DNA of 33,892 nucleotides. Origin: Deltaproteobacteria bacterium. GTDB lineage: Bacteria; Desulfobacterota; Desulfuromonadia; Desulfuromonadales; Geopsychrobacteraceae. A model generated the notes under the pieces. It had not been told where the DNA came from and made no database searches. It saw nothing but the letters and a program-made list of their open reading frames with translations. Shown in pieces: positions 8,089-15,605 of this stretch. Position 1 is the stretch's first letter, and each line of letters opens with the position of its first letter. The stretch is from positions 1 to 33,892 of the forward strand of contig JAJRQB010000146.1 of NCBI GenBank assembly GCA_024280485.1, written 5' to 3'. A program made the translations under genes and the position numbers.

Positions 8089-8916
8089 TCAGAGAAGACT
8101 TTGTACAAAGTCCCGCCACTGTTGCCAGTATTTCACACTACCTTCGTCGTAAGTATTGTTATGCCCGGCGAACGGGATCGAATAGAATTGTTTCGGTAGA
8201 GGTGCCCGTTCGAAAAGTTCTCTGCCCATCTGCTGCGGGATGATCTCGTCCTCCTCACCGTGAAAGATCAGCAGCGGCGTTTTGAGTTGGTTGATTTTGA
8301 CAATGTTGTCGTAGCGGACATCCAACGCCCAGCCCGCCAGTACCCACAAGATCGGATAATGGTGTTTCCCGATCGCTTCGATCGAGGTGAAGGGTGATTC
8401 AAGTACCAGCCCGGCGGGCGGGTGCTCAATGGCCAACTGTAGAGCGATCGCAGCGCCAAGTGAACGGCCGAAATAGATCATCTGTTGCTCAGACCAACCC
8501 TTTCCCTTCAGCCAATTTAACGCCCCGCGAATATCAGCGTAAGTTCCTGCTTCGGTTGCCTTCCCTTCGCTTTGTCCATAGCCGCGATAATCGAAAATAA
8601 AGACTGAAAGCCCTAACTCATTAAGCAGACGCAGGTTATCGACCCGGTGGGAGATGTTGCCGGCGTTACCGTGGCAGAAGAGGATCAGTGGTTTATCTTT
8701 TTCACCCGGCAGGTACCAGCCGTGCAGCTTGGTGCCATCACTGGCTTGGAATCTTATATCCTCGAACTCCAGACCTATGGACGCGGGAGTCATCACTATC
8801 TCTGTATCCGGGAAATAGAGAAACATGTGCTCCAGTGCCGCGCAGACTGGTGAGGGTATCAACAGGGTGCCAAGCAAGATCGGCAGAGCTTTAAAAAGTT
8901 CGTCTGTAATTCTCAT
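8089..8916 (-). CDS. Alpha/beta hydrolase (BEM46/ABHD13-like serine hydrolase)
   Basis: This is a 275-residue hydrolase with an N-terminal signal or anchor segment (about residues 10-27, ALPILLGTLLIPSPVCAAL), so it is probably exported or membrane-attached. The fold is an alpha/beta hydrolase: CHGNAGN oxyanion region at 81-87, FDYRGYGQSEG at 108-118, nucleophile S152 in GRSLG, acid D223 in GEEDEIIP, and catalytic H252 in AGHNNTY. This arrangement matches the bacterial relatives of BEM46/ABHD13, whose natural substrates are mostly unknown; lipid esters are a guess. It follows the small sensor-like membrane protein gene with an 8-base gap and may be co-transcribed with it. It converges on the CDP-alcohol transferase gene. 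A short TCTCTGA/TCAGAGA hairpin at 8078-8095 overlaps the stop codon. Confidence 0.83.
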   Translation of the reverse strand: MRITDELFKALPILLGTLLIPSPVCAALEHMFLYFPDTEIVMTPASIGLEFEDIRFQASDGTKLHGWYLPGEKDKPLILFCHGNAGNISHRVDNLRLLNELGLSVFIFDYRGYGQSEGKATEAGTYADIRGALNWLKGKGWSEQQMIYFGRSLGAAIALQLAIEHPPAGLVLESPFTSIEAIGKHHYPILWVLAGWALDVRYDNIVKINQLKTPLLIFHGEEDEIIPQQMGRELFERAPLPKQFYSIPFAGHNNTYDEGSVKYWQQWRDFVQSLL

Positions 8917-8924
8917 GATCGTGG

Positions 8925-9650
8925 TTACTCACGTAGGTTGTTGCGTCGCGGCATAAAACTCAGTCTGCGACCCTTCTCACCAGAGGGCTCAGAGTATGAT
9001 CTCAGTCGTGTCATCAGCAGGGTAAGAATCAGCGTCAGGCCCAATGAGATAAAAGTGGTCACTCCGATCCAGAACCGTGCTTTTGCAACGACGGTATTGA
9101 TTTGTTCTCTCCGCATCTGTACTTCGCGCACTTCGTAGCTGATAATTTCATTTGTAACCGCAAGAAAGCCCTGTTCAAAGTCTTCGAACCGGGATTTCAT
9201 CATTAATGAAAAAGAGCCGGACTGACCGGCGGGTAGCTCGATCAGCTCTGTGCTCATCAGAACCAATTGATCGATCTTTGTTTGCATCAGTGGGATATAG
9301 GAACTCTCCTCAGGGAAGTACATTTCGACCAACTTGCGATAGTCCTGCATATCGGCCATAAGCTGTTTTTGGGTGTGTTCGATTTCAGCCCGTTCTTGAA
9401 ACAGGGCCTGACTGGATTCTGGTGTCACATCAAGGGACAAGATTGCAGATATTTCAATTATCTCAGCATGCAGCATGCTGCCTTGATTGCGAATGTCCTG
9501 GATGAGATTAAGAACGGGTAAGTTCTCAGCTGAAAGTCTTTCAAAGCTACGTTCAATCGGCCCCAGAGTTTTCAGGCAGAGGAGGATTCCTCCAGTGAAG
9601 ACCAAGGCCATGAGAAGATAACCAAAGAAAACTTTGTTACGAAAGGTCAT
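8925..9650 (-). CDS. Sensor-only membrane protein (4HB-MCP-like periplasmic domain, no output domain)
   Basis: This 241-residue protein has a transmembrane helix at about 7-27, a periplasmic helical region of about 160 residues, a second transmembrane helix at about 188-211, and a basic cytoplasmic tail of about 30 residues (ending PRRNNLRE). The architecture and the segment SFERLSAENLPVLNLIQDIR resemble the four-helix-bundle sensor of chemoreceptors and histidine kinases. However, the protein stops where a HAMP and output domain would normally begin. It could be an accessory sensor, a truncated receptor, or an unrelated helical membrane protein. A candidate extended -10 promoter lies just upstream (9696-9704). 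The ATG is preceded by GGATG with about a 7-base spacer. Function is not recognised. Confidence 0.6.
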   Translation of the reverse strand: MTFRNKVFFGYLLMALVFTGGILLCLKTLGPIERSFERLSAENLPVLNLIQDIRNQGSMLHAEIIEISAILSLDVTPESSQALFQERAEIEHTQKQLMADMQDYRKLVEMYFPEESSYIPLMQTKIDQLVLMSTELIELPAGQSGSFSLMMKSRFEDFEQGFLAVTNEIISYEVREVQMRREQINTVVAKARFWIGVTTFISLGLTLILTLLMTRLRSYSEPSGEKGRRLSFMPRRNNLRE

Positions 9651-9695
9651 ATGATTTCATCCATTAAAGAGTCTGGAAACTCGGTAGCAGAGGTC

Positions 9696-9704
9696 ATTAT
9701 AGCA
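9696..9704 (-). promoter_or_regulatory. Extended -10 promoter for the sensor-like gene
   Basis: Read on the minus strand this is TGCTATAAT, a consensus TATAAT with the TGn extension. It lies about 46 bases upstream of the ATG at 9650. No good -35 hexamer is visible at the normal distance, which fits an extended -10 promoter. Confidence 0.5.
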
Positions 9705-9747
9705 AAATTCTCAGATGAGAGTCTTTAGCCGGCATCGTAGAAAAATT

Positions 9748-11589
9748 TCATCGATATCCCTCGGCCTGTAGCGAGAAGAGATAGGCATATTGGCCGCCCA
9801 GCTTCATTAACTCTTCGTGGCTACCGCGCTCGACGATCCGCCCCTTCTCAATGACCACGATCTGGTCGGCCATACGTACGGTCGAGAAGCGGTGTGAGAT
9901 CAGGATCGTCATCTTGCCGCGACTGAGATCGCGGAAATGCTCGAAGATGGTCGCTTCGGCGGCAGCATCCATGGTTGCTGTCGGCTCATCAAGCACCAGC
10001 AGATCAGCTTTAACTCGCATGAAGGCTCGCGCCAGGGCTATTTTTTGCCACTGGCCACCAGAGAGTTCACGACCACCCTTGAACCATTTGCCGAGTTGGG
10101 TGTCGTACTTATCCGGGAGCTGTTCGATAAAGGGTTCGGCCATCCCCATCTTGGCGGCTTGTTGCCAGCGTTGCCGATCATCAAAATGGTTCATATCTCC
10201 AGCCCCGATGTTTTCTCCGACCAGAAATTGATAGCGGCCAAAATCTTGAAAGATCACCCCGATTCTTTGGCGCAAGGCATCTGCCTGCCATTGCTGCAGA
10301 TCGAGCCCGTCGAGCAGAATGCGCCCTGAATCAGGCTGGTAGAGACGGGTCAACAGTTTGATCAGGGTGGTTTTACCTGAGCCGTTTTCACCGACCAACG
10401 CCAGACTATCCCCCGGTCTAAGCTGTAAACAGACCTCTTGCAAAGCCGGTTCTTCACTGTCGGGATAAGAGAAGGTGACGTTTTCGAAGCGCACTCCGGC
10501 TCCCGGTTGTGGCCCCTGCTGTAACTGACCCTGTTGATCGGGAACCGGCTGCTCCAGATATTCGTAAAGGTTAGAGAGGTAGAGGTTGTCTTCATACATG
10601 CCGCTGATAGCAGAAAGACTGGCCGAAACTGCCGATTGCCCCTGTTTGAACAACAGTAGGTACATGGTCATCTGACCAAGACTGATGGCCCCTTGAATCG
10701 CTGAGAGGGCAATCCAGGCGTAGGCTCCATAGAACGCGCTGGTTCCGATCAGACCGAGAATAAAGCCCCAGCTGTCACGGCGCAGGGTCAGCCTGCGATC
10801 TTCGGCAAAGAGTTTGTCGAAAATTGCTCGATAGCGTTGCAGCAGCTTCGGGCCGAGGTGGAACAGCTTGACCTCTTTGACGTAATCTTCGCGCGCCAGT
10901 ACGGTTTCCAGGTACATCTGCATCCGCGTGTCTGGTGAGCGCCAGCGGAACAGGCGAAACTTGTCGCCCGAGAACTTCGCTTCGGCAAGGAATTCCGGAA
11001 TCCCGCCAGCGATCAGGATCAGGACCGTCCAGGGGGAAAACTGAATCAGCAACAGCGCGTAACTGAGCAGTGAGATACCATTCTGGACCAGACCGAAGGT
11101 GCGCGTGACCAGACTTAAAGGACGCGTGGAGGCCTCGCGTCGCGCGCGGGTCAGTTTGTCATAGAATTCCGAATCCTCGAAATGGGCAAGTTTCAAAGTC
11201 AGTGCTTTTTCGAGGATCATCAGGTTGATCCGCTGACCCATCAGTGCGCGCAACAGCGCCTGACAGGTCGAGATACCACGCTGTGAACCGGCGATCAACG
11301 CAATGACGCCCGCCTCGGCGGCGACGAACAGCAGGACGAAATTGGTGTCGGCGCTGCCGGTCTGCTGATGCTGGCCCATCGCCGTGACAACGCCATCGAC
11401 GATCAACTGGCCGATCCAGGCAACGGCCGCCGGCAACACTCCGGCGATCAGGGTCAGCAACGCAAAAATCAATGCCAGTCGGCGACTGGTCGTCCAGACC
11501 AGCTCGAGAGCACGGCGGCTGTAGCGGAAGATGTCGAAAAAACGCTTGGGTGGTGGGTTGGTGTCGCTGGCCAAATCTGGATATTTCAA
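9748..11589 (-). CDS. ABC exporter, fused permease and ATPase
   Basis: This is a 613-residue half-transporter with an N-terminal six-helix exporter domain (about 30-330) and a C-terminal nucleotide-binding domain (about 365-605). Walker A is GENGSGKT at 400-407, the Q-loop lies in VIFQDF, the signature is LSGGQ at 509-513, Walker B is LLVLDEP with D534 and E535, and the switch histidine is H566 in ISHRFST. It would act as a homodimer or pair with another half-transporter. Substrate is not evident: the family covers lipids, peptides and drugs, and the relationship to MsbA proper looks distant. The NBD segment FQDFGRYQFLVGENIG is of the type seen in peptide or bacteriocin exporters. The gene is minus strand, with 97 bases and a separate promoter before the next gene. 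Confidence 0.9.
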   Translation of the reverse strand: MKYPDLASDTNPPPKRFFDIFRYSRRALELVWTTSRRLALIFALLTLIAGVLPAAVAWIGQLIVDGVVTAMGQHQQTGSADTNFVLLFVAAEAGVIALIAGSQRGISTCQALLRALMGQRINLMILEKALTLKLAHFEDSEFYDKLTRARREASTRPLSLVTRTFGLVQNGISLLSYALLLIQFSPWTVLILIAGGIPEFLAEAKFSGDKFRLFRWRSPDTRMQMYLETVLAREDYVKEVKLFHLGPKLLQRYRAIFDKLFAEDRRLTLRRDSWGFILGLIGTSAFYGAYAWIALSAIQGAISLGQMTMYLLLFKQGQSAVSASLSAISGMYEDNLYLSNLYEYLEQPVPDQQGQLQQGPQPGAGVRFENVTFSYPDSEEPALQEVCLQLRPGDSLALVGENGSGKTTLIKLLTRLYQPDSGRILLDGLDLQQWQADALRQRIGVIFQDFGRYQFLVGENIGAGDMNHFDDRQRWQQAAKMGMAEPFIEQLPDKYDTQLGKWFKGGRELSGGQWQKIALARAFMRVKADLLVLDEPTATMDAAAEATIFEHFRDLSRGKMTILISHRFSTVRMADQIVVIEKGRIVERGSHEELMKLGGQYAYLFSLQAEGYR

Positions 11590-11639
11590 GCTTGATCCTG
11601 TCGGTTAAAAAACGGGTCGATTCACGTTCAGAGTATTCG

Positions 11640-11804
11640 AGGAGACTGTTGGACTATACGAGCTGCAGCGAAAATTTGGATGGTAGAGGACAGATTTTAG
11701 CCCGTTTGCAGGCTCATAGCCATAGCTATGGGGCAAAAAAGGGCTGGGATATGGGTCCACCAGCCGGATTTGCAGCCAGCTCATGGATAGTCCGACAGCC
11801 TCCT
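11640..11804. repeat. Long imperfect hairpin element (about 165 nt)
   Basis: The outer left segment at 11640-11657 and the reverse complement of 11787-11804 agree at 16 of 18 positions. Pairing resumes further in (GAGCTG at 11660-11665 against CAGCTC at 11777-11782, and GGATGGT-type against ACCAGCC-type segments). The centre is the perfect 12-bp palindrome CCATAGCTATGG at 11720-11731, flanked by GCCCGTTTGC and GCAAAAAAGGGC. The whole block therefore folds back on itself. It occupies the divergent region between the ABC exporter gene and the DUF309 gene and contains no plausible gene. It resembles a miniature inverted-repeat element or a structured RNA. I see only one copy in this window. Confidence 0.65.
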
Positions 11805-11871
11805 AGCTGAGAGCGGAGCTCAAGGTTTTCTGTTAAGGTGAATAAAGCCATGAAAATATGGAGAACCTCGT

Positions 11872-12390
11872 ATGGAGCCGACCTTTACCAATCCTGAATT
11901 GTCGCGGTACACACAGATCTCTTTTCCGTCCTATCGTTATCTCCCCTTTCAGCCTGAAATCCCTCATCCACGTAATGACCCTGCCGGACACTCTTATGGT
12001 CAGGAGGAAGATTACCTCCCCAGCTTTGTACCTGCTGATTGGCGGGATTGTGCCCCTTATCTGTATGGCATAGATCTGTTCAATCACGGTTACTGGTGGG
12101 AAGCCCATGAAGCCTGGGAAACCGTTTGGATGGCCGCAGGGCGCGATACAGGGCATGGCAACTTTGTGCAGGGATTGATTCAGCTCGCTGGAGCACAGCT
12201 AAAACGCTTTACCGGTGTCTCGCGTGGAGCACAGATGCTGACCGAAACCGGGATAGCGAAGCTCTTGTTGGTTGATAGCACCGATGGAATTTATCTGGGG
12301 ATCGAGGTCATGTCATTCATTGACGAATTGAAACGTTGTCTGCGCGAAGACTGTGGAGAGTTCCCACGGATTGAGTTGCACTTCCCATAG
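11872..12390 (+). CDS. DUF309 domain protein
   Basis: This is a 172-residue protein with the DUF309 signature: LFNHGYWWEAHEAWETVW at 69-86 (E77, H79 and E80 are the invariant polar residues), followed by FVQGLIQLAGAQLK at 98-111. DUF309 proteins are small all-helical proteins of unknown activity; the conserved WEAHE-type motif suggests metal or ligand binding, but this is inference. The first 60 residues are proline-rich and family-variable. No signal peptide is visible. The ATG is preceded by GGAG with a 9-base spacer. It converges on the Ada-like gene. An ATG-rich region upstream contains the long hairpin element, which may include its promoter. Confidence 0.85.
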   Translation: MEPTFTNPELSRYTQISFPSYRYLPFQPEIPHPRNDPAGHSYGQEEDYLPSFVPADWRDCAPYLYGIDLFNHGYWWEAHEAWETVWMAAGRDTGHGNFVQGLIQLAGAQLKRFTGVSRGAQMLTETGIAKLLLVDSTDGIYLGIEVMSFIDELKRCLREDCGEFPRIELHFP

Positions 12391-12458
12391 TCAGGACATC
12401 CCGTATGGGTAAACTGATCGGTACCAATACGCAGGACTGGCAAGCGGTGCGGACCGAA

Positions 12459-13316
12459 TTAACGATGGGGGTGATCGGTATTTTCACAAATGGCCGCTTC
12501 TCTGGCGAGGATTGCTCGCTTGCGTGTCGTACCCCAGTGATAACCGCCTATTGCACCGTTGACTCTGAGGACTCGATGACAAGGAATAAGATAGGCGATC
12601 GGGTTATGACCAACAGCAGTGCCAACTGCTCGATGTGCTCCGGGATGACCAACAGCATCGGCCAAAGAGCCGTATGAGACGGCCGTTCCTTCGGGAATGC
12701 GCAGTAGTGCTTCCCATACCTTGATCTGAAAATTTGTTCCCCACAGCACCACTTTAAGTGGTGTCTGAGCTTGATTTTCACTTTGTTTGAAGATTCGGCA
12801 GATGATGTTTATCCCTGCTTCCTGGTTCTCAACGATCGAAGCTGCTTTCCAGGTTTCCAACAATTCATTGAGCGCATCAGACTTGTCTTCTGGTTCAATA
12901 AACCCAAGGCTGCAAATCCCGCGATCTGTGACGGCTAAAAGACATTCCCCAAAAGGGGTCGCATGAAATCCATAACTGACTTGTAGATCCTTGCCTTGAT
13001 TTTTGAATTCTCCCGGGGTCATCGCTTCGGTACTAACAAAAAGATCGTGCAACCGACCTGGTCCACTCAGACCAACATCTAAGGCCGCATCGAGTATTGA
13101 TGTTGACTCGCGCAGCAATTTCTTGGCATTTTCAACCGTCAGGTATTGCAGAAATCGTTTTGGACTGACGCCTGCCCAAGATTTAAACACCCGTTGGAAG
13201 TGATAAGCGCTCAGACCAATATGTTCCGCAACCTCATCAAGGGATGGTTGCTCTGCAACATGTTCTTCCAGATAATTAATTGCTTGTTCTATGCGTCTGT
13301 AGTCAGAATTGTCCAA
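12459..13316 (-). CDS. AraC-type HTH / O6-methylguanine-DNA methyltransferase (Ada-like, lacking the N-terminal zinc domain)
   Basis: This 285-residue protein repairs O6-alkylguanine by suicide transfer to cysteine and probably regulates transcription. Residues 1-105 are an AraC-family DNA-binding domain (LDEVAEHIGLSAYHFQRVFK, residues 26-45). Residues 110-270 are the methyltransferase, with active-site motif IPCHRV at 244-249 (acceptor C246) and the upstream arginine-finger region GAHRAVGTAVGHNP. The classic Ada N-terminal Cys4 zinc domain that repairs phosphotriesters is absent, so the usual methylation-triggered activation cannot operate in the E. coli way. The same two-domain form exists in many bacteria, where it is often annotated Ada or Ogt. 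It is minus strand, convergent with DUF309. Confidence 0.92.
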   Translation of the reverse strand: MDNSDYRRIEQAINYLEEHVAEQPSLDEVAEHIGLSAYHFQRVFKSWAGVSPKRFLQYLTVENAKKLLRESTSILDAALDVGLSGPGRLHDLFVSTEAMTPGEFKNQGKDLQVSYGFHATPFGECLLAVTDRGICSLGFIEPEDKSDALNELLETWKAASIVENQEAGINIICRIFKQSENQAQTPLKVVLWGTNFQIKVWEALLRIPEGTAVSYGSLADAVGHPGAHRAVGTAVGHNPIAYLIPCHRVLRVNGAIGGYHWGTTRKRAILAREAAICENTDHPHR

Positions 13317-13506
13317 ACAGGCACCTCCATGTCTAACTCCTTAGAGATCAATACCTTTGATTCTCAATTTCAGCATAGTGAAGTCTGAACGTAGGAACCA
13401 CCCGTTTCTTGCTGTTGACTTAAAAATACTCTGGCCGAGCATTTTTGTTCGCTCAATACTCATTTTTTCAGATTTATTCTGTTGTTATAAAAACCCTGAT
13501 CAGGGT

Positions 13507-13917
13507 TTAGAAGGAAGCAAAAATTCTCGCCGTCGAGCGTCCCGGCGCTTGCAGGTCGAGATCCAGAAAGTAGCCGAAGGGGGTCTGCCAGATATCGTAA
13601 CCGGCATTGATCAGGCGCTGACTAGCTCGTGACAGTAGTTCGCGGGTGAAATCGGCATCGGCTTTAGTCTCTGCCAGATGCGAAAAGGAGTGCAGCACTA
13701 TTCGCTGGGTGTCGTTTTTGCGTGCTCCCCATTTCAGGTTCTTGATCAATTTCTTTTCTACCCGCCCCGGATCTATTTCATCGGCCGCTTCGGCGTGAAT
13801 CAAGCCGACCACGGCATCTTTGATTTCATCACTATCAGTACAGTCTGGCTCGTTCGCCAAGGTTTTATCGGCAGGGGTGTATGCAAAACGGTCAGTATAG
13901 ATCATCAATAGTTTCAT
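13507..13917 (-). CDS. Stand-alone archaeal-type threonyl-tRNA synthetase editing domain protein
   Basis: This 136-residue protein matches, by motif, the archaea-type N-terminal editing domain of threonyl-tRNA synthetase (tRNA-Thr_ED). It has the opening MKLLMIYTDRFAYTPADKTL, the middle HSFSHLAETKA at 91-101, and the closing GYDIWQTPFGYFLDLDLQ. That domain, structurally related to D-aminoacyl-tRNA deacylase, hydrolyses seryl-tRNA(Thr). In archaea it is usually fused to ThrRS, with some stand-alone versions. Here it is free, with no synthetase domain in this window. Bacterial ThrRS normally uses an unrelated N2 editing domain, so this may be a supplementary proofreading factor or a deacylase with another substrate. 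The assignment rests on recognition of the motifs and is fairly confident; the substrate is inferred. Confidence 0.75.
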   Translation of the reverse strand: MKLLMIYTDRFAYTPADKTLANEPDCTDSDEIKDAVVGLIHAEAADEIDPGRVEKKLIKNLKWGARKNDTQRIVLHSFSHLAETKADADFTRELLSRASQRLINAGYDIWQTPFGYFLDLDLQAPGRSTARIFASF

Positions 13918-13985
13918 TTTATGAGTATAGCTCAGGTCTGCACATTAGTGACGGTGTGTATGCTGAGGGAATCTCTCCTGTTTAT

Positions 13986-14801
13986 TCAGCCCAACGCCAC
14001 ATCAAGCATCATCATCACCGAAAAACCGGTCATCGTGGTCATGGTCACAAAGTCGATATTGGAGTTGATACGTTGCGATTCGGGGATCAACTCTTCAACC
14101 ACGACAAAGATCATCGCTCCGGCAGCAAAACAGAGAGCGTAGGGCAAAATGGATTGCATACTCAGGACGAAAAACGCCCCGCAGACGCCAGCGATCGGTT
14201 CGACTATCCCGGAGGCCTGACCCATAAAAAAGGCCTTTTTTTGACTCATTCCTTCGCGCCTGAGTGGCATCGAAACGGCCGTACCTTCGGGGAAATTCTG
14301 GATGCCGATGCCGATGGCCAGTGCGATCGCACCGCCGATAGTGGCTGAGGGCAGGCCCGCCGCCACCGCGCCAAAGGCGACCCCCACCGCCAAGCCTGCG
14401 GGGATGTTGTGCAGGGTGATGGCGAGCACCAGCAGCGTGCTGCGTTGCCAGGAGGTCTTGACGCCCTCTTTTTGATCCATCTTTAGCCCGGGGTGCAGGT
14501 GCGGCAGAAATTTATCGGTCAGGCGCATGAAGACTCCGCCGCCCATAAAGCCGATTACTGCTGTCAGCCAGGGGGTCTGCCCCATCTGTTCCGCCATCTC
14601 GATGCCGGGGCTCAACAAGGACCAAAAGCTGGCGGCAATCATCACCCCGGCGGCAAAGCCGAGCATACCATCGAGTAGTTTTTGATCGACTTCTTTCTTC
14701 GCAAAGACCAGCGCGGCACCAGCGGCGGTAACCCCCCAGGTGAAAAGCGTGGCCAGAAAAGCCTGCATAACAGGATTTAATCCCATGAAAGCGTCAAACA
14801 T
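13986..14801 (-). CDS. ZIP-family divalent metal transporter (ZupT-like)
   Basis: This is a 271-residue polytopic inner-membrane protein of the ZIP family, expected to import zinc or other divalent metals. The two metal-binding helices are recognisable: HNIPAGLAVGVAFG, about residues 133-146, and QNFPEGTAVSMPLRREG, about 179-195, carrying the family His/Asn/Glu residues. About eight transmembrane segments are visible. A short histidine-containing cytoplasmic loop, KFLPHLHPGLKMD, lies between helices 3 and 4, as is usual for metal sensing in ZIPs. GGAG lies 9 bases before the ATG. It sits 68 bases from the editing-domain gene on the same strand, so the two may be co-transcribed. Metal specificity cannot be inferred. 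Confidence 0.9.
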   Translation of the reverse strand: MFDAFMGLNPVMQAFLATLFTWGVTAAGAALVFAKKEVDQKLLDGMLGFAAGVMIAASFWSLLSPGIEMAEQMGQTPWLTAVIGFMGGGVFMRLTDKFLPHLHPGLKMDQKEGVKTSWQRSTLLVLAITLHNIPAGLAVGVAFGAVAAGLPSATIGGAIALAIGIGIQNFPEGTAVSMPLRREGMSQKKAFFMGQASGIVEPIAGVCGAFFVLSMQSILPYALCFAAGAMIFVVVEELIPESQRINSNIDFVTMTTMTGFSVMMMLDVALG

Positions 14802-15171
14802 TGATTGGTCTCCAGCTCTTTTAGCTATTTAAGTTCATGTGGCAATTGAGGAACAGTTGATTTGTACTAGCAGTCTGATGTTCAGCACAATCCGCAATCA
14901 CTATGCAATGTCGGTATGGAATGGAAGTCTATCATTTTTTAAAAGTTGGCGGTGTGACTGTACAAAAAACAGCGGATTGGTTCTCTGGTTTTTATCGGAA
15001 CTATAAAAAGGTGTGGCATTGCGCAGTCTGTTTAGCGAGATGTAGAGCGAAATGCTACCAGATTCCACGTTTATTTTCTTTGCACGGACCGATATATTGT
15101 CGAACATCAAGGGGTTGTTGTGGCAGACAGGCCTGAGATAGCTTTTTTCATTACAACAAAGCAAAGCTTCG

Positions 15172-15209
15172 CCCCACAGTTACCCTCCTAACTGTGGGGT
15201 ATTTTTTTT
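15172..15209 (+). terminator. Strong intrinsic terminator without a known upstream gene
   Basis: CCCCACAGTTA and TAACTGTGGGG form an 11-bp perfect stem with a 6-base loop at 15172-15199, followed by eight T residues at 15202-15209. On the minus strand no T-run follows, so it acts on rightward transcription. The nearest upstream plus-strand coding gene is DUF309, 2.8 kb away and separated by three opposite-strand genes, so the terminator probably ends an unannotated transcript. Confidence 0.85.
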
Positions 15210-15541
15210 ATGCCTACATGCAGGCTAGGCAAGTGCTCTGTCTTTACTTTAGGAGAGCCTGGAGCCTTCTCTCAGCATCCGACCCGGATTTCGTTGACAA
15301 CCCTTCTGACTGTTATGTCCACGTTCCAATAAGGGTTCATTCCCAAGTTCCATTTAAATCTTTCTGTCCCTCTCGGCTTAAGGGGCCTACACATTGCGGA
15401 GTTGAAAAATCTGCTTTTGTCCTTATCGAATTATAATTTTCTGGTGTGTTTAATGGGTGGAAAAGGTATCTGTCGGGCTAGAGAAAAGATGAAAGTGAGT
15501 TTATGGCGCGAGAATGAATCCCTAGAATATCCGGCTCAGAG

Positions 15542-15569
15542 TTGATATTTGCACCGGGTGTGAGATAAT
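15542..15569 (+). promoter_or_regulatory. Candidate sigma-70 promoter for the sensor kinase
   Basis: TTGATA at 15542-15547 and GATAAT at 15564-15569 are separated by 16 bases, 36 bases upstream of the proposed kinase start. Both boxes match five of six consensus positions. Confidence 0.5.
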
Positions 15570-15605
15570 TATTGGCAGTCTCACATCTTTTCATGTTTGG
15601 TCTTT

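Larger units (their letters stand above)
14802..15605. other. 804-base non-coding region
   Basis: The region separates the divergent ZIP and histidine kinase genes. It holds an orphan plus-strand terminator at 15172-15209, with a further small inverted repeat at 15211-15231 (TGCCTA/TAGGCA), and a sigma-70-like promoter for the kinase at 15542-15569. The part from about 14880 to 15170 has local pairing (for example GTGGCATT with AATGCTAC around 15010-15060). I recognise no RNA family and no protein-coding segment with a ribosome binding site. Short open frames on both strands look spurious. An unannotated small RNA ending at the terminator is possible. Confidence 0.45.

Noticed and set aside
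8078-8095. TCTCTGA/TCAGAGA hairpin between convergent genes as a terminator
   Set aside because: The stem is short, there is no T-run on either strand, and it overlaps the hydrolase stop codon.
15090-15150. GGGGTT...GCCTGAGAT segment resembling the start of a TPP riboswitch
   Set aside because: The second half of the TPP aptamer (ACCC...CCTGA...GGATAATNCC) is missing and no thiamin gene follows.
15150-15199. GCAAAGC next to the orphan terminator, reminiscent of a c-di-GMP-I riboswitch
   Set aside because: The flanking conserved GEMM sequences (CACGCACAGGGCAAACC and the receptor helix) are absent, so this is a chance match.
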